Virus record (IMG/VR): IMGVR_UViG_3300022678_000066
Location: 1 to 35,592 of that record
Strand: one strand, 5' to 3'
DNA: 35,592 nucleotides
Source: a virus
Below the pieces are notes generated by a model, which saw only the letters and a program-made list of their open reading frames with translations, was not told the origin of the DNA and searched no databases. Shown here one piece after another: positions 1 to 6,680 of the stretch (its first letter is position 1; each line of letters opens with the position of its first letter). A program made the position numbers and the translations under genes.

Positions 1-99
1 GCATTTTTGGAGAGCAAAAGTAGGACTCCCTCGTGGAACATATTTGCGCTGGTATGCGAAGTACCCCGAATTTAAATTGCTCGCTGATGAAGCAAAAGA
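1..99. repeat. 99-bp direct repeat, copy 1 (matches 35494-35592)
   Basis: Bases 1-99 are identical to 35494-35592. The repeat lies inside the coding sequence of the small terminase and, when collapsed, restores one continuous frame. This is what a circular genome cut open by an assembler with an overlap of about 99 looks like. The true unique length is therefore 35,493 bp. Confidence 0.95.
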
Positions 100-313
100 A
101 ATGCTAGGCTACATTAGAGAACGCGGTATGCTTAAAAAAGAGTTAGCTGAGCGGTCTACTATGTATACTATGCATAATTACTCTCCAGATTGGCTAGAAC
201 TTAATAAATATCATGCAGATTTGCGCACTGATGACGATAAAAAAGGTGATATTAATATAAATATCCATGATTTGAGCGAGGAAGATGAGCCTAGAGATAA
301 ACCTGCAGGATAA
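1..313 (+). CDS. terS: Terminase small subunit, C-terminal part (gene crosses the circle junction)
   Basis: Continuation of the gene that starts at 35270. Joining 35270-35493 to 1-313 gives 537 nt, exactly 179 codons, so the frame is unbroken. The product (178 aa) has a very basic N-terminus, a middle region with predicted helices (LHRFSYDL, TYLRWYAKYPEF) and an acidic tail (DLRTDDDKK, EEDEPRD). It lies directly upstream of and overlaps terL by 29 nt, the classical position of the small terminase subunit, which recognises phage DNA and regulates the large subunit. The assignment rests on position, size and a DNA-binding-like N-terminus; I cannot confirm a fold. A TTG at 44 opens an in-frame ORF but is not needed as a start. 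Confidence 0.75.
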   Translation, partial: HFWRAKVGLPRGTYLRWYAKYPEFKLLADEAKEMLGYIRERGMLKKELAERSTMYTMHNYSPDWLELNKYHADLRTDDDKKGDININIHDLSEEDEPRDKPAG

Positions 314-1640
314 TGGCTTTGTACCACGAAACTATCAACGCTCTCTCTTTAAAGCTATGGAAAAACAAAAGCTAAAAAGAGCAGTGCTTGTGTGGCATCG
401 TCGTGCTGGGAAAGATATTACCGCATTCAACTTTATGATTCGAGCTGCACTGCGTGAAGTGGGCTCGTATTACTACATGCTCCCCACTTACAATCAAGCA
501 CGTCGTATTATCTTTGAAGGGATGACTATTACCGGTAAGAAGTTCCTAGATTATATCCCCAAAGAACTGGTGCAAGACGTTAACATAGCCCAAATGAAGA
601 TCACATTGAAAAACAATTCTATTATCTACTTTTTAGGATCTGAACGCTATGACTCTCTCCGTGGTACCAACGCCAAAGGAATGATATTTTCGGAGTATGC
701 GTACCAACACCCCAACGTGTACCCCACTCTCCGTCCCGTTTTAGTAGCTAATGATGGCTGGGCAATATTTATATCTACTCCCTTCGGGGAAAACCATTTT
801 TATAAAATTTACCAAGTAGCACAAAACTCTCCTGACTGGTTCCTCCAGACGCTCACTGTTGATGACACAAGCATCGTTTCTAAAGACATGATTCAGGCTG
901 AATTGCAGGAGGGCATTATGTCTCCTGATATGATTCAGCAAGAATATTACTGTTCATTTTCAGTGGGTGCTCTGGGTTCCTATTACAGCAGATATCTCAA
1001 TCAGATGGAGTTGGGTGGCCAGATTGGCAATGTGCCATGGGATCCATCACATATGGTTCATACTGCTTGGGATCTTGGGATGCGGGATACGACGGTCATC
1101 ATCTTCTTTCAGGTAATCGGCAACGCGATCTATATTATAGACCTCTATCACAACTCGGATGTCGGCCTTGAACATTACATTCACTTGGTGAAAGATAAGC
1201 AGTATCAATATGGCAAACATATAGCGCCACATGATATAAAAGTGCGTGAATTCACTTCAGGAGGACTCTCTCGATTTGAGAAGGCAAATTCGCTCGGTAT
1301 TAAATTTACCATCGCTCCACATCTTAGCATAATAGACGGCATCGAAACGGTGCGCACAACTCTTCCTCGTGTGTACATTGATCAGACTAAGTGTAAACGA
1401 CTCATTTCGGCTATACGTGACTACCGCAAGGAATATAACAGCAAGACGAAGACGTATGATCAGAAACCATTTCACGATGACAACTCAAATTATGCAGATG
1501 CCCTCAGATATATGTGTCTCAGTTTGGGCCAATTGAAAATGGGCTCTACACCAGAACAATTAGAGAAGCGATATAGAGAGGCGCGATATGGGTCAGAAGG
1601 ACAATTACCGCGTCAGTTTCAGTCAATAGAGTATTTATAA
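285..1640 (+). CDS. terL: Terminase large subunit (ATPase and nuclease)
   Basis: Packaging motor that pumps DNA into the prohead and cuts the concatemer. The 451-aa product has a Walker A-like loop WHRRAGKD (residues 37-44), a Walker B segment GMIFSEY with catalytic Glu (132-138), and a coupling motif STPFGENH (164-171). The C-terminal RNase H-like nuclease shows DLGMRDTT (263-270), APHD (314-317) and a final acidic cluster HDDNSNYADALRY (397-409). Length is normal for the family. The ATG at 285 follows GAGGAAG closely and overlaps the end of terS by 29 nt, implying translational coupling. The phage relies on this gene with the P22-like portal at 6681, about 5 kb away, because regulatory and cargo blocks are inserted between them. 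Confidence 0.95.
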   Translation: MSLEINLQDNGFVPRNYQRSLFKAMEKQKLKRAVLVWHRRAGKDITAFNFMIRAALREVGSYYYMLPTYNQARRIIFEGMTITGKKFLDYIPKELVQDVNIAQMKITLKNNSIIYFLGSERYDSLRGTNAKGMIFSEYAYQHPNVYPTLRPVLVANDGWAIFISTPFGENHFYKIYQVAQNSPDWFLQTLTVDDTSIVSKDMIQAELQEGIMSPDMIQQEYYCSFSVGALGSYYSRYLNQMELGGQIGNVPWDPSHMVHTAWDLGMRDTTVIIFFQVIGNAIYIIDLYHNSDVGLEHYIHLVKDKQYQYGKHIAPHDIKVREFTSGGLSRFEKANSLGIKFTIAPHLSIIDGIETVRTTLPRVYIDQTKCKRLISAIRDYRKEYNSKTKTYDQKPFHDDNSNYADALRYMCLSLGQLKMGSTPEQLEKRYREARYGSEGQLPRQFQSIEYL

Positions 1641-1649
1641 AGGATAAGT

Positions 1650-1769
1650 ATGAAATATATTCCATCTTCCATACCCATAGTAAAAAACGTTGATCCAATA
1701 AGAAGCGATCTCAGTGATGTTTATTTTTCATTCTTTTCTTCCTTACAGTGCTTTGGGCACTCGTTGTAG
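1650..1769 (+). CDS. Possible 39-aa ORF after terL
   Basis: ATG at 1650 is preceded by AAAGGATAAGT, a fair ribosome binding site, immediately after the terL stop. It would encode a 39-aa peptide beginning MKYIPSSIPIVKNVDPIRSD, but its last third runs antisense into the end of the leftward Cys-rich gene. It could be the remnant of a longer gene cut off by insertion of the leftward operon, or simply chance. No function is suggested. Confidence 0.25.
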   Translation: MKYIPSSIPIVKNVDPIRSDLSDVYFSFFSSLQCFGHSL

Positions 1770-2026
1770 CAAAGGATGGCTTCTTTTTCATTGCTTTTTG
1801 GCTGTATATAATCAGATAAAAGCTCTCTTATTTCTGAAAAGCATTGGCCACAGTATCTAAAAGCTTTTCCTAAACTTCCATCAGATAACTGAGTTCCCTT
1901 TAAGGAGTAAAAAACGGGTCTGCCGTGTGGCTCAGGGAACGGTTTTTTGCACTTGTAACATCTTGTGCGATGTGGGCTTTCAATAAATAAAGGAGGGTAT
2001 TTTGTGTCATCATGGTTTTCATCCAT
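1721..2026 (-). CDS. Cys-rich small protein, probable zinc-binding
   Basis: 101-aa product with CYKCKKPF (CxxC) followed about 35 residues later by YCGQC (CxxC), the spacing of a zinc ribbon or treble-clef-like site, plus three more Cys near the C-terminus (CYNECPKHC). Family unknown to me. It is the last gene of a leftward three-gene operon and overlaps the 3' end of its upstream neighbour by 8 nt, so the three are probably cotranslated. Proteins of this kind in phages often bind DNA or RNA, but that is inference. Confidence 0.7.
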   Translation of the reverse strand: MDENHDDTKYPPLFIESPHRTRCYKCKKPFPEPHGRPVFYSLKGTQLSDGSLGKAFRYCGQCFSEIRELLSDYIQPKSNEKEAILCYNECPKHCKEEKNEK

Positions 2027-2501
2027 TCTTATTCTCCTCTTTAAATTTAATGCGCGGATCTGCTTTCATGCTTATTTTGTCATATTCTTCCCAGGTGCAA
2101 TTATTGATGTGGATTATCTCAACATCTTCTTGCGTTTTTTCCTGAACCTCTTTGTTTACCGAAACTGCTGTTAACAATAGCTGCAGAAAACGCATTTCAT
2201 TTGCTATTTCTTTTTCTTCAACAGGTTTATTATTAGTAACGGCAGCCTTTAAAAGCATTGCAGTAGCTAGTAAATCTGAGGTTATTTCCTGATCTTCTGT
2301 TTTACTTTCGTCTTCGGGGAAGAGGGATGCTTCTGCGTAACGGCAAAGAAGATCTAGAGGCTGACTGTAGAGCCATTCTTTTAAAGATTTACCATCAAGG
2401 TGCGCTTGATGGTAAGAAGCAAAAAGGGGTAAACTTTCCATCGTTGCTAATTTTTCTGCGTATTCTTTTTTTATAAAAGAATTATTCGTTGCTACTTTCA
2501 T
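2019..2501 (-). CDS. Hypothetical acidic protein in the HTH operon
   Basis: 160-aa, acidic, mostly helical-looking product; no motif I recognise. Contains a hydrophobic helical stretch (LLATAMLLKAAV, about residues 77-88) that looks like a soluble helix bundle rather than a membrane span. Its ATG overlaps the stop of the upstream HTH gene by 4 nt (ATGA), indicating translational coupling, and it overlaps the downstream Cys-rich gene by 8 nt. Probably an early regulatory or host-takeover protein by context only. Confidence 0.7.
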   Translation of the reverse strand: MKVATNNSFIKKEYAEKLATMESLPLFASYHQAHLDGKSLKEWLYSQPLDLLCRYAEASLFPEDESKTEDQEITSDLLATAMLLKAAVTNNKPVEEKEIANEMRFLQLLLTAVSVNKEVQEKTQEDVEIIHINNCTWEEYDKISMKADPRIKFKEENKNG

Positions 2502-2725
2502 TTTTCATCCTCGGTAAATCTAACTGTTCGGTGCTCTAGCCATTCTATAAGATCCTTTTTTTGATATAGGATCTTGTGTTTTAGTTTAATGAATGGAGGC
2601 GAATTTTTGCGTAGCCTTGCTAAATATGTAGCATCTAGAGTAGGAAAAATTCCTAGATCCACTAGGTCTTGAGGCGTGATAAATTCTGGTAAGTGTTCCA
2701 GCGGTAACATTTTTTTTATGGTCAT
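2498..2725 (-). CDS. Excisionase/MerR-like helix-turn-helix DNA-binding protein
   Basis: 75-aa protein using the ATG at 2725, which has AAAGGAAAACC just upstream; an in-frame ATG ten codons earlier lacks a ribosome site and lies near the promoter -10. The region FITPQDLVDLGIF, then a helix with TYLARLRKN, then PPFIKLKHKILYQKKDLIEWLE is the pattern of the HTH_17/AlpA-like excisionase domain: helix-turn-helix, a wing with the K-x-x-Y strand, and a closing 'DLIEWL' helix. First gene of the leftward operon. No integrase is present, so a transcription regulator is more likely than a true excisionase. Confidence 0.75.
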   Translation of the reverse strand: MTIKKMLPLEHLPEFITPQDLVDLGIFPTLDATYLARLRKNSPPFIKLKHKILYQKKDLIEWLEHRTVRFTEDEK

Positions 2726-2745
2726 GGTTTTCCTTTCATTATAAT

Positions 2746-2774
2746 AATATACCATTTGCTAGTGCATGTTGCAA
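2746..2774 (-). promoter_or_regulatory. Sigma70-like promoter for the leftward HTH operon
   Basis: Read leftward: TTGCAA (2774-2769) as -35, a 17-nt spacer, then TATATT (2751-2746) as -10. Predicted start is near 2739, about 14 nt before the HTH start codon. The spacing is ideal and the -35 matches consensus at 4 of 6. Confidence 0.55.
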
Positions 2775-2851
2775 TATGTTTATGAATGTGGCAGTATATT
2801 AAATAGGAATTGTTAAACGAAAGGAGGACCTAGGGCAAACGTTTAGGGAGA

Positions 2852-2882
2852 GTGTGATAAGCAGCAGTATGTTTAATCACAC
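2852..2882. promoter_or_regulatory. Inverted repeat upstream of the AAA+ gene
   Basis: GTGTGAT (2852-2858) and ATCACAC (2876-2882) form a perfect 7-bp inverted repeat with a 17-nt spacer, ending 20 nt before the chosen AAA+ start. It is a candidate operator or leader hairpin. An unused strong Shine-Dalgarno-like run, AAAGGAGGA, lies just upstream near 2820. Confidence 0.4.
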
Positions 2883-2902
2883 ATTATCTTTAGGGGATGA
2901 GC

Positions 2903-4225
2903 ATGAAAGTTAATCGCTTTCTAATTTTTCTATTAATTCCACCATTTTTTTCACACGCAGCTGATGACTCAACATACGAAATGGTTCTGGCAGCAGCACC
3001 GGTAGAAGTGCAAGCACTACCTAAAATATTGAACGATCCCAAAGAGCGTGCAGACTATCCGTACAGTTGTATGGCATTGGTCGGTCCTCCGGGAGTCGGT
3101 AAGACTACGATGGCATATGCAGTTGCGCACAAAGCAGGATGGGAACCATGTTTTATCAGTAACGGACATCTGGCTGATAAGTTTCGTAACTCGTCATCAC
3201 GCAAGCTACAGGAAATCTTTGACGGGGTATTATTCAGCAATGAGAAGACCTTGATCATTCTTGATGAGTTTAATGCCATGGTCGAGAATCATGACAGTGC
3301 TAATCATGATACCGATACGCTTTCACGAACCATCTGGTCATTCTTGGATAGTCAGCAAAAGAACGACAATGTGTTTGTCATGGCGACGATGAATCGTATC
3401 AACAAGATACCGGCTGAAATGAAAGAGCGCCTATTGGGCTCCGTAGTCCGAGTAGACAATCTGAAAGATATACCACGGATAAAAACATGCTTTTTAACGC
3501 ATCTTTTGTCGCATAATTTGACTGTTGGCGATGATCTCAAACCGTACATTGCAGAGAAGTTTGCTAAGTTCGGTATTAATAATCCACGTCGTATAGAGCG
3601 CTGTGCACAGATTATTAAGCGTTATGCGCTTGATAGGCATGAGGAGCGCCCAGTAGAATTAACGCGTTCTTTGGTTGATTGTGGCTTTGATCAGTACAAG
3701 AGAAATCTTGGTTTAATGGACTTTGATAAGAAAGAGATCAGTGACGAAGAGCGTCGTTTTCAGGCGTCACAGGAGTTACAAAAGGAACAGATGCGGATAT
3801 CTCAAGAGCAATTTGAATCGTCTCAGCAGTTACACCGAAAGCAGTTTAATATGAACTTTGGGATGTCAGTGCTTACTTTTGCTGCACAAACAGGTTTTGC
3901 TGCATGGCATGCATATACTAACTCTGAGCAGTTTGCACAGACGGCTAAATGGCATGCAGCTGGCATGTTAGCAAATAGTGCTCAATTGGCAAACTCTAAG
4001 TATCAGTTTGATGCTACTATGCAGTTCAATGAAAAGCAGTTTGAGGCTAACCAGGAGAATGCGCGTGCTGCTCTTATACTGAGTGGAGCAACTTTTTCTA
4101 AGCAAACAGATAAAGACGCTTTTATTAAGCAATCAGATGGAAGTTATCAATCTTCAAATGCTCATCATCTGGGTGTTAGTGCAAAAAGTGTTGTGCCAGA
4201 AATACAAAAACAAGTTGCGCGTTAA
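2903..4225 (+). CDS. AAA+ ATPase with signal peptide (exported)
   Basis: 440-aa protein. Start chosen at 2903, because AGGGG sits 6 nt before it and abuts the alternative ATG at 2897. Residues 1-19 form a signal peptide (Lys, a hydrophobic core FLIFLLIPPFF, then SHA before the cut). The AAA+ core has Walker A GPPGVGKT (61-68), Walker B LIILDEFN (117-124), sensor 1 ATMN (161-164), a likely arginine finger R176 in MKERL, and sensor 2 NPRRIER (227-233), so it looks fully active. Residues 285-390 are Gln/Phe-rich helices with repeated QF pairs and a weakly hydrophobic patch (FGMSVLTFAAQTGFAAW). An exported ATPase is odd because the periplasm lacks ATP; it may act beyond the bacterium. First gene of a rightward cargo operon. 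Confidence 0.88.
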   Translation: MKVNRFLIFLLIPPFFSHAADDSTYEMVLAAAPVEVQALPKILNDPKERADYPYSCMALVGPPGVGKTTMAYAVAHKAGWEPCFISNGHLADKFRNSSSRKLQEIFDGVLFSNEKTLIILDEFNAMVENHDSANHDTDTLSRTIWSFLDSQQKNDNVFVMATMNRINKIPAEMKERLLGSVVRVDNLKDIPRIKTCFLTHLLSHNLTVGDDLKPYIAEKFAKFGINNPRRIERCAQIIKRYALDRHEERPVELTRSLVDCGFDQYKRNLGLMDFDKKEISDEERRFQASQELQKEQMRISQEQFESSQQLHRKQFNMNFGMSVLTFAAQTGFAAWHAYTNSEQFAQTAKWHAAGMLANSAQLANSKYQFDATMQFNEKQFEANQENARAALILSGATFSKQTDKDAFIKQSDGSYQSSNAHHLGVSAKSVVPEIQKQVAR

Positions 4226-4238
4226 AAGCGCGCTCAAC
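4214..4238 (+). promoter_or_regulatory. Hairpin at the AAA+ stop codon
   Basis: GTTGCGCG pairs with CGCG-(CT)-CAAC around a 7-nt loop containing the stop codon TAA. It has no T tract, so a processing or stability hairpin between AAA+ and the toxin-like gene is more likely than a terminator. Confidence 0.3.
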
Positions 4239-4283
4239 CCGCGTATAAAGCGCGTCCAAATTTTGATATACTAGGAAATTTTT

Positions 4284-5651
4284 ATGAAACGTTTTATATC
4301 GTTTATTTTGATATTCACTTCTACGGCGTTTGGTGCAGATGGGTGGAGTGGGCCCATGCGCAACGAGATTGCACGGTATCAACCACCGGAATCTTCGCAT
4401 GGTCCAGCCATGGATTTTGCTCCAGCGCAGTCAGGTCTGAACTTTGAAGTAGGATTTACCAACTTTCATGCACCGCTGTCCCATAATGGGCAGAGTGCTG
4501 AGTTTAGTGCGGAGCTTGCCAAGGCGAATGATCTGTTTCATGCAGGAGATAAGCAAGGGCTCCAGAAATTGCATGGAGAGTTGACCTCTTTTAGTTTTAA
4601 ATCATTGTTTAATGCGCGTGAATATCGCATGCAGGCTAAGTACGTAGACAGCCTGATCAACTCTAAATACCTGGAGTCGTTTCAGCGTCTCAACCAAGCG
4701 CCAGCGTCTGAAGTAAAGCAGGTTCTGCGCGAGATCGTAGCGATGAATCCCGATCCAGTGACAAAAGCTGAGGCGATGATTGCAGCAGATAAGATGGTTG
4801 GTGATATATTCTGCGATTATGGGGCTGAATTTAAGCTTGATACAACGGGCCATGAAGCAACTGACATGATGGTGACCACTCGCGTTGGTTCGTATCAAAT
4901 CGAGAAGCTTATGCCAGCTAAGGGAGTCGTTCCTGATAAGGCTATGACTCAAGAGTTTGTTGAAGGGGTGATGCGCATAACTGAAAGGATGCCGCAGGAA
5001 CTTCAGGATGGGTTCCTTCAGGGCGCTATTCAGGGATTTGTAGAGGCAGTGGTAGATCCTGGGCGTATTACCCAGGAAAACATAACGATTGCCAAAGAGG
5101 TGTCAATTACACTGTTTGATTCTTTGATAGGTTATCGTTTACGGTCGGAACAATATGGGCAACAGCGCACTGAGCAGATAGATCGGTATGCTAAGTCTAT
5201 TCATGGGGCGTTTAAGAACTATAATAGCAAGCAGTGGGGTCATTTAGCTGGTGAGTCAGCTGTGCGTACTTTGCATTGCTACGGATGGTTCAAGGCGGGG
5301 CAGTTTGTTGCTGGGCGTGTATCTGCTGCCGCAGAAGTTGCTGCAAGCGCTCCTCTCAAGATGGAAGAAGTGCTTTCTCAGTCTGTTAAAGAGAGTGGCA
5401 CGAACAATTGGCACAATCAGATGATAAAAGCAGAAGATATTATAAAACAGTTTGATGCTATGAGGCTTGAGAACGTACAATCTCGGCCACATCCTTACGC
5501 AGAATTGAAGACAGGGGTTGACCCTAAGACCGGCATTACGGTAACAGTGAGAACAGCAAGTAAGAGTGGTCCGGCGACAATAGACTTTAAGGTGCCTAAG
5601 CCAAACAATGTAAATGGACATAAAATAATAAAGGTTAGATATGGAAAATAA
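4284..5651 (+). CDS. Secreted protein with polymorphic-toxin-like architecture
   Basis: 455 aa, with AGGA 9 nt before the ATG. Signal peptide at residues 1-17 (MKR, hydrophobic core, TAFG cut). A long helical, Gln/Glu-rich central region follows (about 75-390) with no motif I know. The last ~55 residues, from PHPYAELKTG, change to a compact basic beta-rich module (GITVTVRTASK, ATIDFKVPKP, ending HKIIKVRYGK), which is how toxin tips of polymorphic toxins look. The next gene starts inside the last codons and encodes a small acidic protein, matching a toxin-immunity pair. I cannot name the toxin family and no catalytic residues are certain; this is a structural guess. The function of the helical part may be delivery. 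Confidence 0.75.
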   Translation: MKRFISFILIFTSTAFGADGWSGPMRNEIARYQPPESSHGPAMDFAPAQSGLNFEVGFTNFHAPLSHNGQSAEFSAELAKANDLFHAGDKQGLQKLHGELTSFSFKSLFNAREYRMQAKYVDSLINSKYLESFQRLNQAPASEVKQVLREIVAMNPDPVTKAEAMIAADKMVGDIFCDYGAEFKLDTTGHEATDMMVTTRVGSYQIEKLMPAKGVVPDKAMTQEFVEGVMRITERMPQELQDGFLQGAIQGFVEAVVDPGRITQENITIAKEVSITLFDSLIGYRLRSEQYGQQRTEQIDRYAKSIHGAFKNYNSKQWGHLAGESAVRTLHCYGWFKAGQFVAGRVSAAAEVAASAPLKMEEVLSQSVKESGTNNWHNQMIKAEDIIKQFDAMRLENVQSRPHPYAELKTGVDPKTGITVTVRTASKSGPATIDFKVPKPNNVNGHKIIKVRYGK

Positions 5652-6066
5652 ATGGAAGGCACTTCCAATATCAGTAGAAATTCCTATACCGAGATATTAT
5701 GAATCAATGGTGGAGAAAGGTGGCTTGATTGAAATAATTTTCAGAGATGAAAATTTGGATGCATCACGCAGATCTACTACGAGAGTATTTTTTCCGAGAG
5801 AGGAAGTATGTGGTTTTTACCGTGTGCTTGAAACAGATGTTTATATGAAAGAGGATTACGATCACAGTGGTAAGTGGATGTTTGTAGGAAAATGTGGCGT
5901 TTTGTTTGACTATATCACTAAAGATTCTCTGTGGCAGCGGGAAGAATCTTACAATACATATAGATTCATGTGTGGAGAAGCTGTTATTGATGTAGTAAGT
6001 CAGGTTGATCCCCGCATAGAATATCAAGCAACGATAGTTGTTGAAGAAGAGGAGAAAGTGGAGTAG
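5641..6066 (+). CDS. Acidic small protein, candidate immunity protein
   Basis: 141 aa, no signal peptide, acidic tail (VVEEEEKVE). AAAGG sits 7 nt before the ATG at 5641, and the gene overlaps the end of the secreted toxin-like gene by 11 nt, so the two are made together. Size, charge and position match immunity proteins of polymorphic toxins, which bind and neutralise the basic toxin tip in the producing cell. Aromatic-rich, probably beta-sheet (VFFPREEVCGFYRVLE, KWMFVGKCGVLFDYI). No family recognised, so immunity is an inference from context. Confidence 0.75.
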   Translation: MENKWKALPISVEIPIPRYYESMVEKGGLIEIIFRDENLDASRRSTTRVFFPREEVCGFYRVLETDVYMKEDYDHSGKWMFVGKCGVLFDYITKDSLWQREESYNTYRFMCGEAVIDVVSQVDPRIEYQATIVVEEEEKVE

Positions 6067-6129
6067 GTTAACACTGTATTTCAAATTCTCCTTTTTTGGG
6101 CACGTGGATTGCTGCGGAAGGACCGTAAC

Positions 6130-6261
6130 ATGCAATATTGGTACCATGTTGCATTGGCATACGTAGGCACTGTAACGGTAATACATTTTATAGAGATATG
6201 TATTCTAAAGAAGCCTATCGTGAATTTTATATGGGAGTATTTCAAGAATGACAAAGATTGA
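6130..6261 (+). CDS. Small membrane protein, 43 aa
   Basis: ATG at 6130 with GGAAGGA 8 nt upstream. The peptide has one clear transmembrane segment (WYHVALAYVGTVTVIHFIEICIL) and a short charged C-terminal tail (EYFKNDKD). It overlaps the next small membrane gene by 14 nt. It could be a holin-like lysis protein, or membrane protection linked to the toxin module upstream. No recognised family. Confidence 0.55.
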   Translation: MQYWYHVALAYVGTVTVIHFIEICILKKPIVNFIWEYFKNDKD

Positions 6262-6385
6262 GATAGCTCATATGATTGCCGGCATTGTAATTGGTCATGC
6301 ATTTTATCTGCTGATTATGTGGCCATTTCTTAAAAAGTACTATAAGAAATATATGGATGATTTTGAGAAGTGGCTGACTAAGTAA
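6248..6385 (+). CDS. Small membrane protein, 45 aa
   Basis: ATG at 6248 inside the end of the previous small gene. GGGAG lies about 11 nt upstream, a loose ribosome site, so coupling to the previous gene is likely. One transmembrane helix (AHMIAGIVIGHAFYLLIMW), then a basic-aromatic stretch (KKYYKKYMDDFEKWLTK). Last gene before the tandem terminators that end the cargo operon. Together the pair might be holin-like; no recognised family. Confidence 0.55.
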   Translation: MTKIEIAHMIAGIVIGHAFYLLIMWPFLKKYYKKYMDDFEKWLTK

Positions 6386-6418
6386 ATTAAATTAGGGTTA
6401 ACACAGTCCTGATTGAGG

Positions 6419-6443
6419 CCCCGAGAAATCGGGGTCTTTTTAT
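6419..6443 (+). terminator. Rho-independent terminator after the cargo operon (first of two)
   Basis: CCCCGA-GAAA-TCGGGG (6419-6434), a 6-bp GC stem with a GAAA tetraloop, followed by TCTTTTTATT. It lies 34 nt after the last small membrane gene. Confidence 0.9.
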
Positions 6444-6501
6444 TGCTAACATGCTCCTTCACAAGTAGAGTTATCCCGTGTTTCATTTTACCTCTTTTTT
6501 T

Positions 6502-6539
6502 GCCCCAGACTGATCTGATCAATCTGGGGCAATTTTTTT
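6502..6539 (+). terminator. Rho-independent terminator (second of two)
   Basis: GCCCCAGA (6502-6509) pairs with TCTGGGGC (6523-6530), followed by AATTTTTTT. A second terminator so close to the first insulates the head operon from the cargo operon. Confidence 0.85.
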
Positions 6540-6611
6540 GTATGCAAAACATTGTGAATATCACCTAAAATGTGGTAGATCTATAGGTGCTTCATTACTT
6601 ATCCTTTTTTA

Positions 6612-6641
6612 GCCGGAGCACTTACTACTCAGTGTTCCGGC
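6612..6641 (+). promoter_or_regulatory. Hairpin in the leader of the portal gene
   Basis: GCCGGAGCAC (6612-6621) pairs with GTGTTCCGGC (6632-6641) over 10 bp with one G-U pair and a 10-nt loop. It ends 39 nt before the portal ATG and has no T tract. A weak promoter-like TTGTGA/TAGATC pair lies upstream around 6553-6582, so this is probably a 5'-leader structure. Confidence 0.5.
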
Positions 6642-6680
6642 CTTTAAAGGGCGTGAACCATTAAAATAGGATAGTAGACT

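Noticed and set aside
2498-2725. True excisionase with a partner integrase
   Set aside because: No tyrosine or serine recombinase was seen anywhere in the circle, so lysogeny by integration is not supported.
2869-2913. Upstream 14-aa ORF overlapping the AAA+ start
   Set aside because: ATG lies within the inverted repeat and has no ribosome site at proper distance.
4284-5651. Naming the toxin tip as a specific RNase or DNase family
   Set aside because: The last 55 residues look toxin-like but show no catalytic pattern I can match with certainty.
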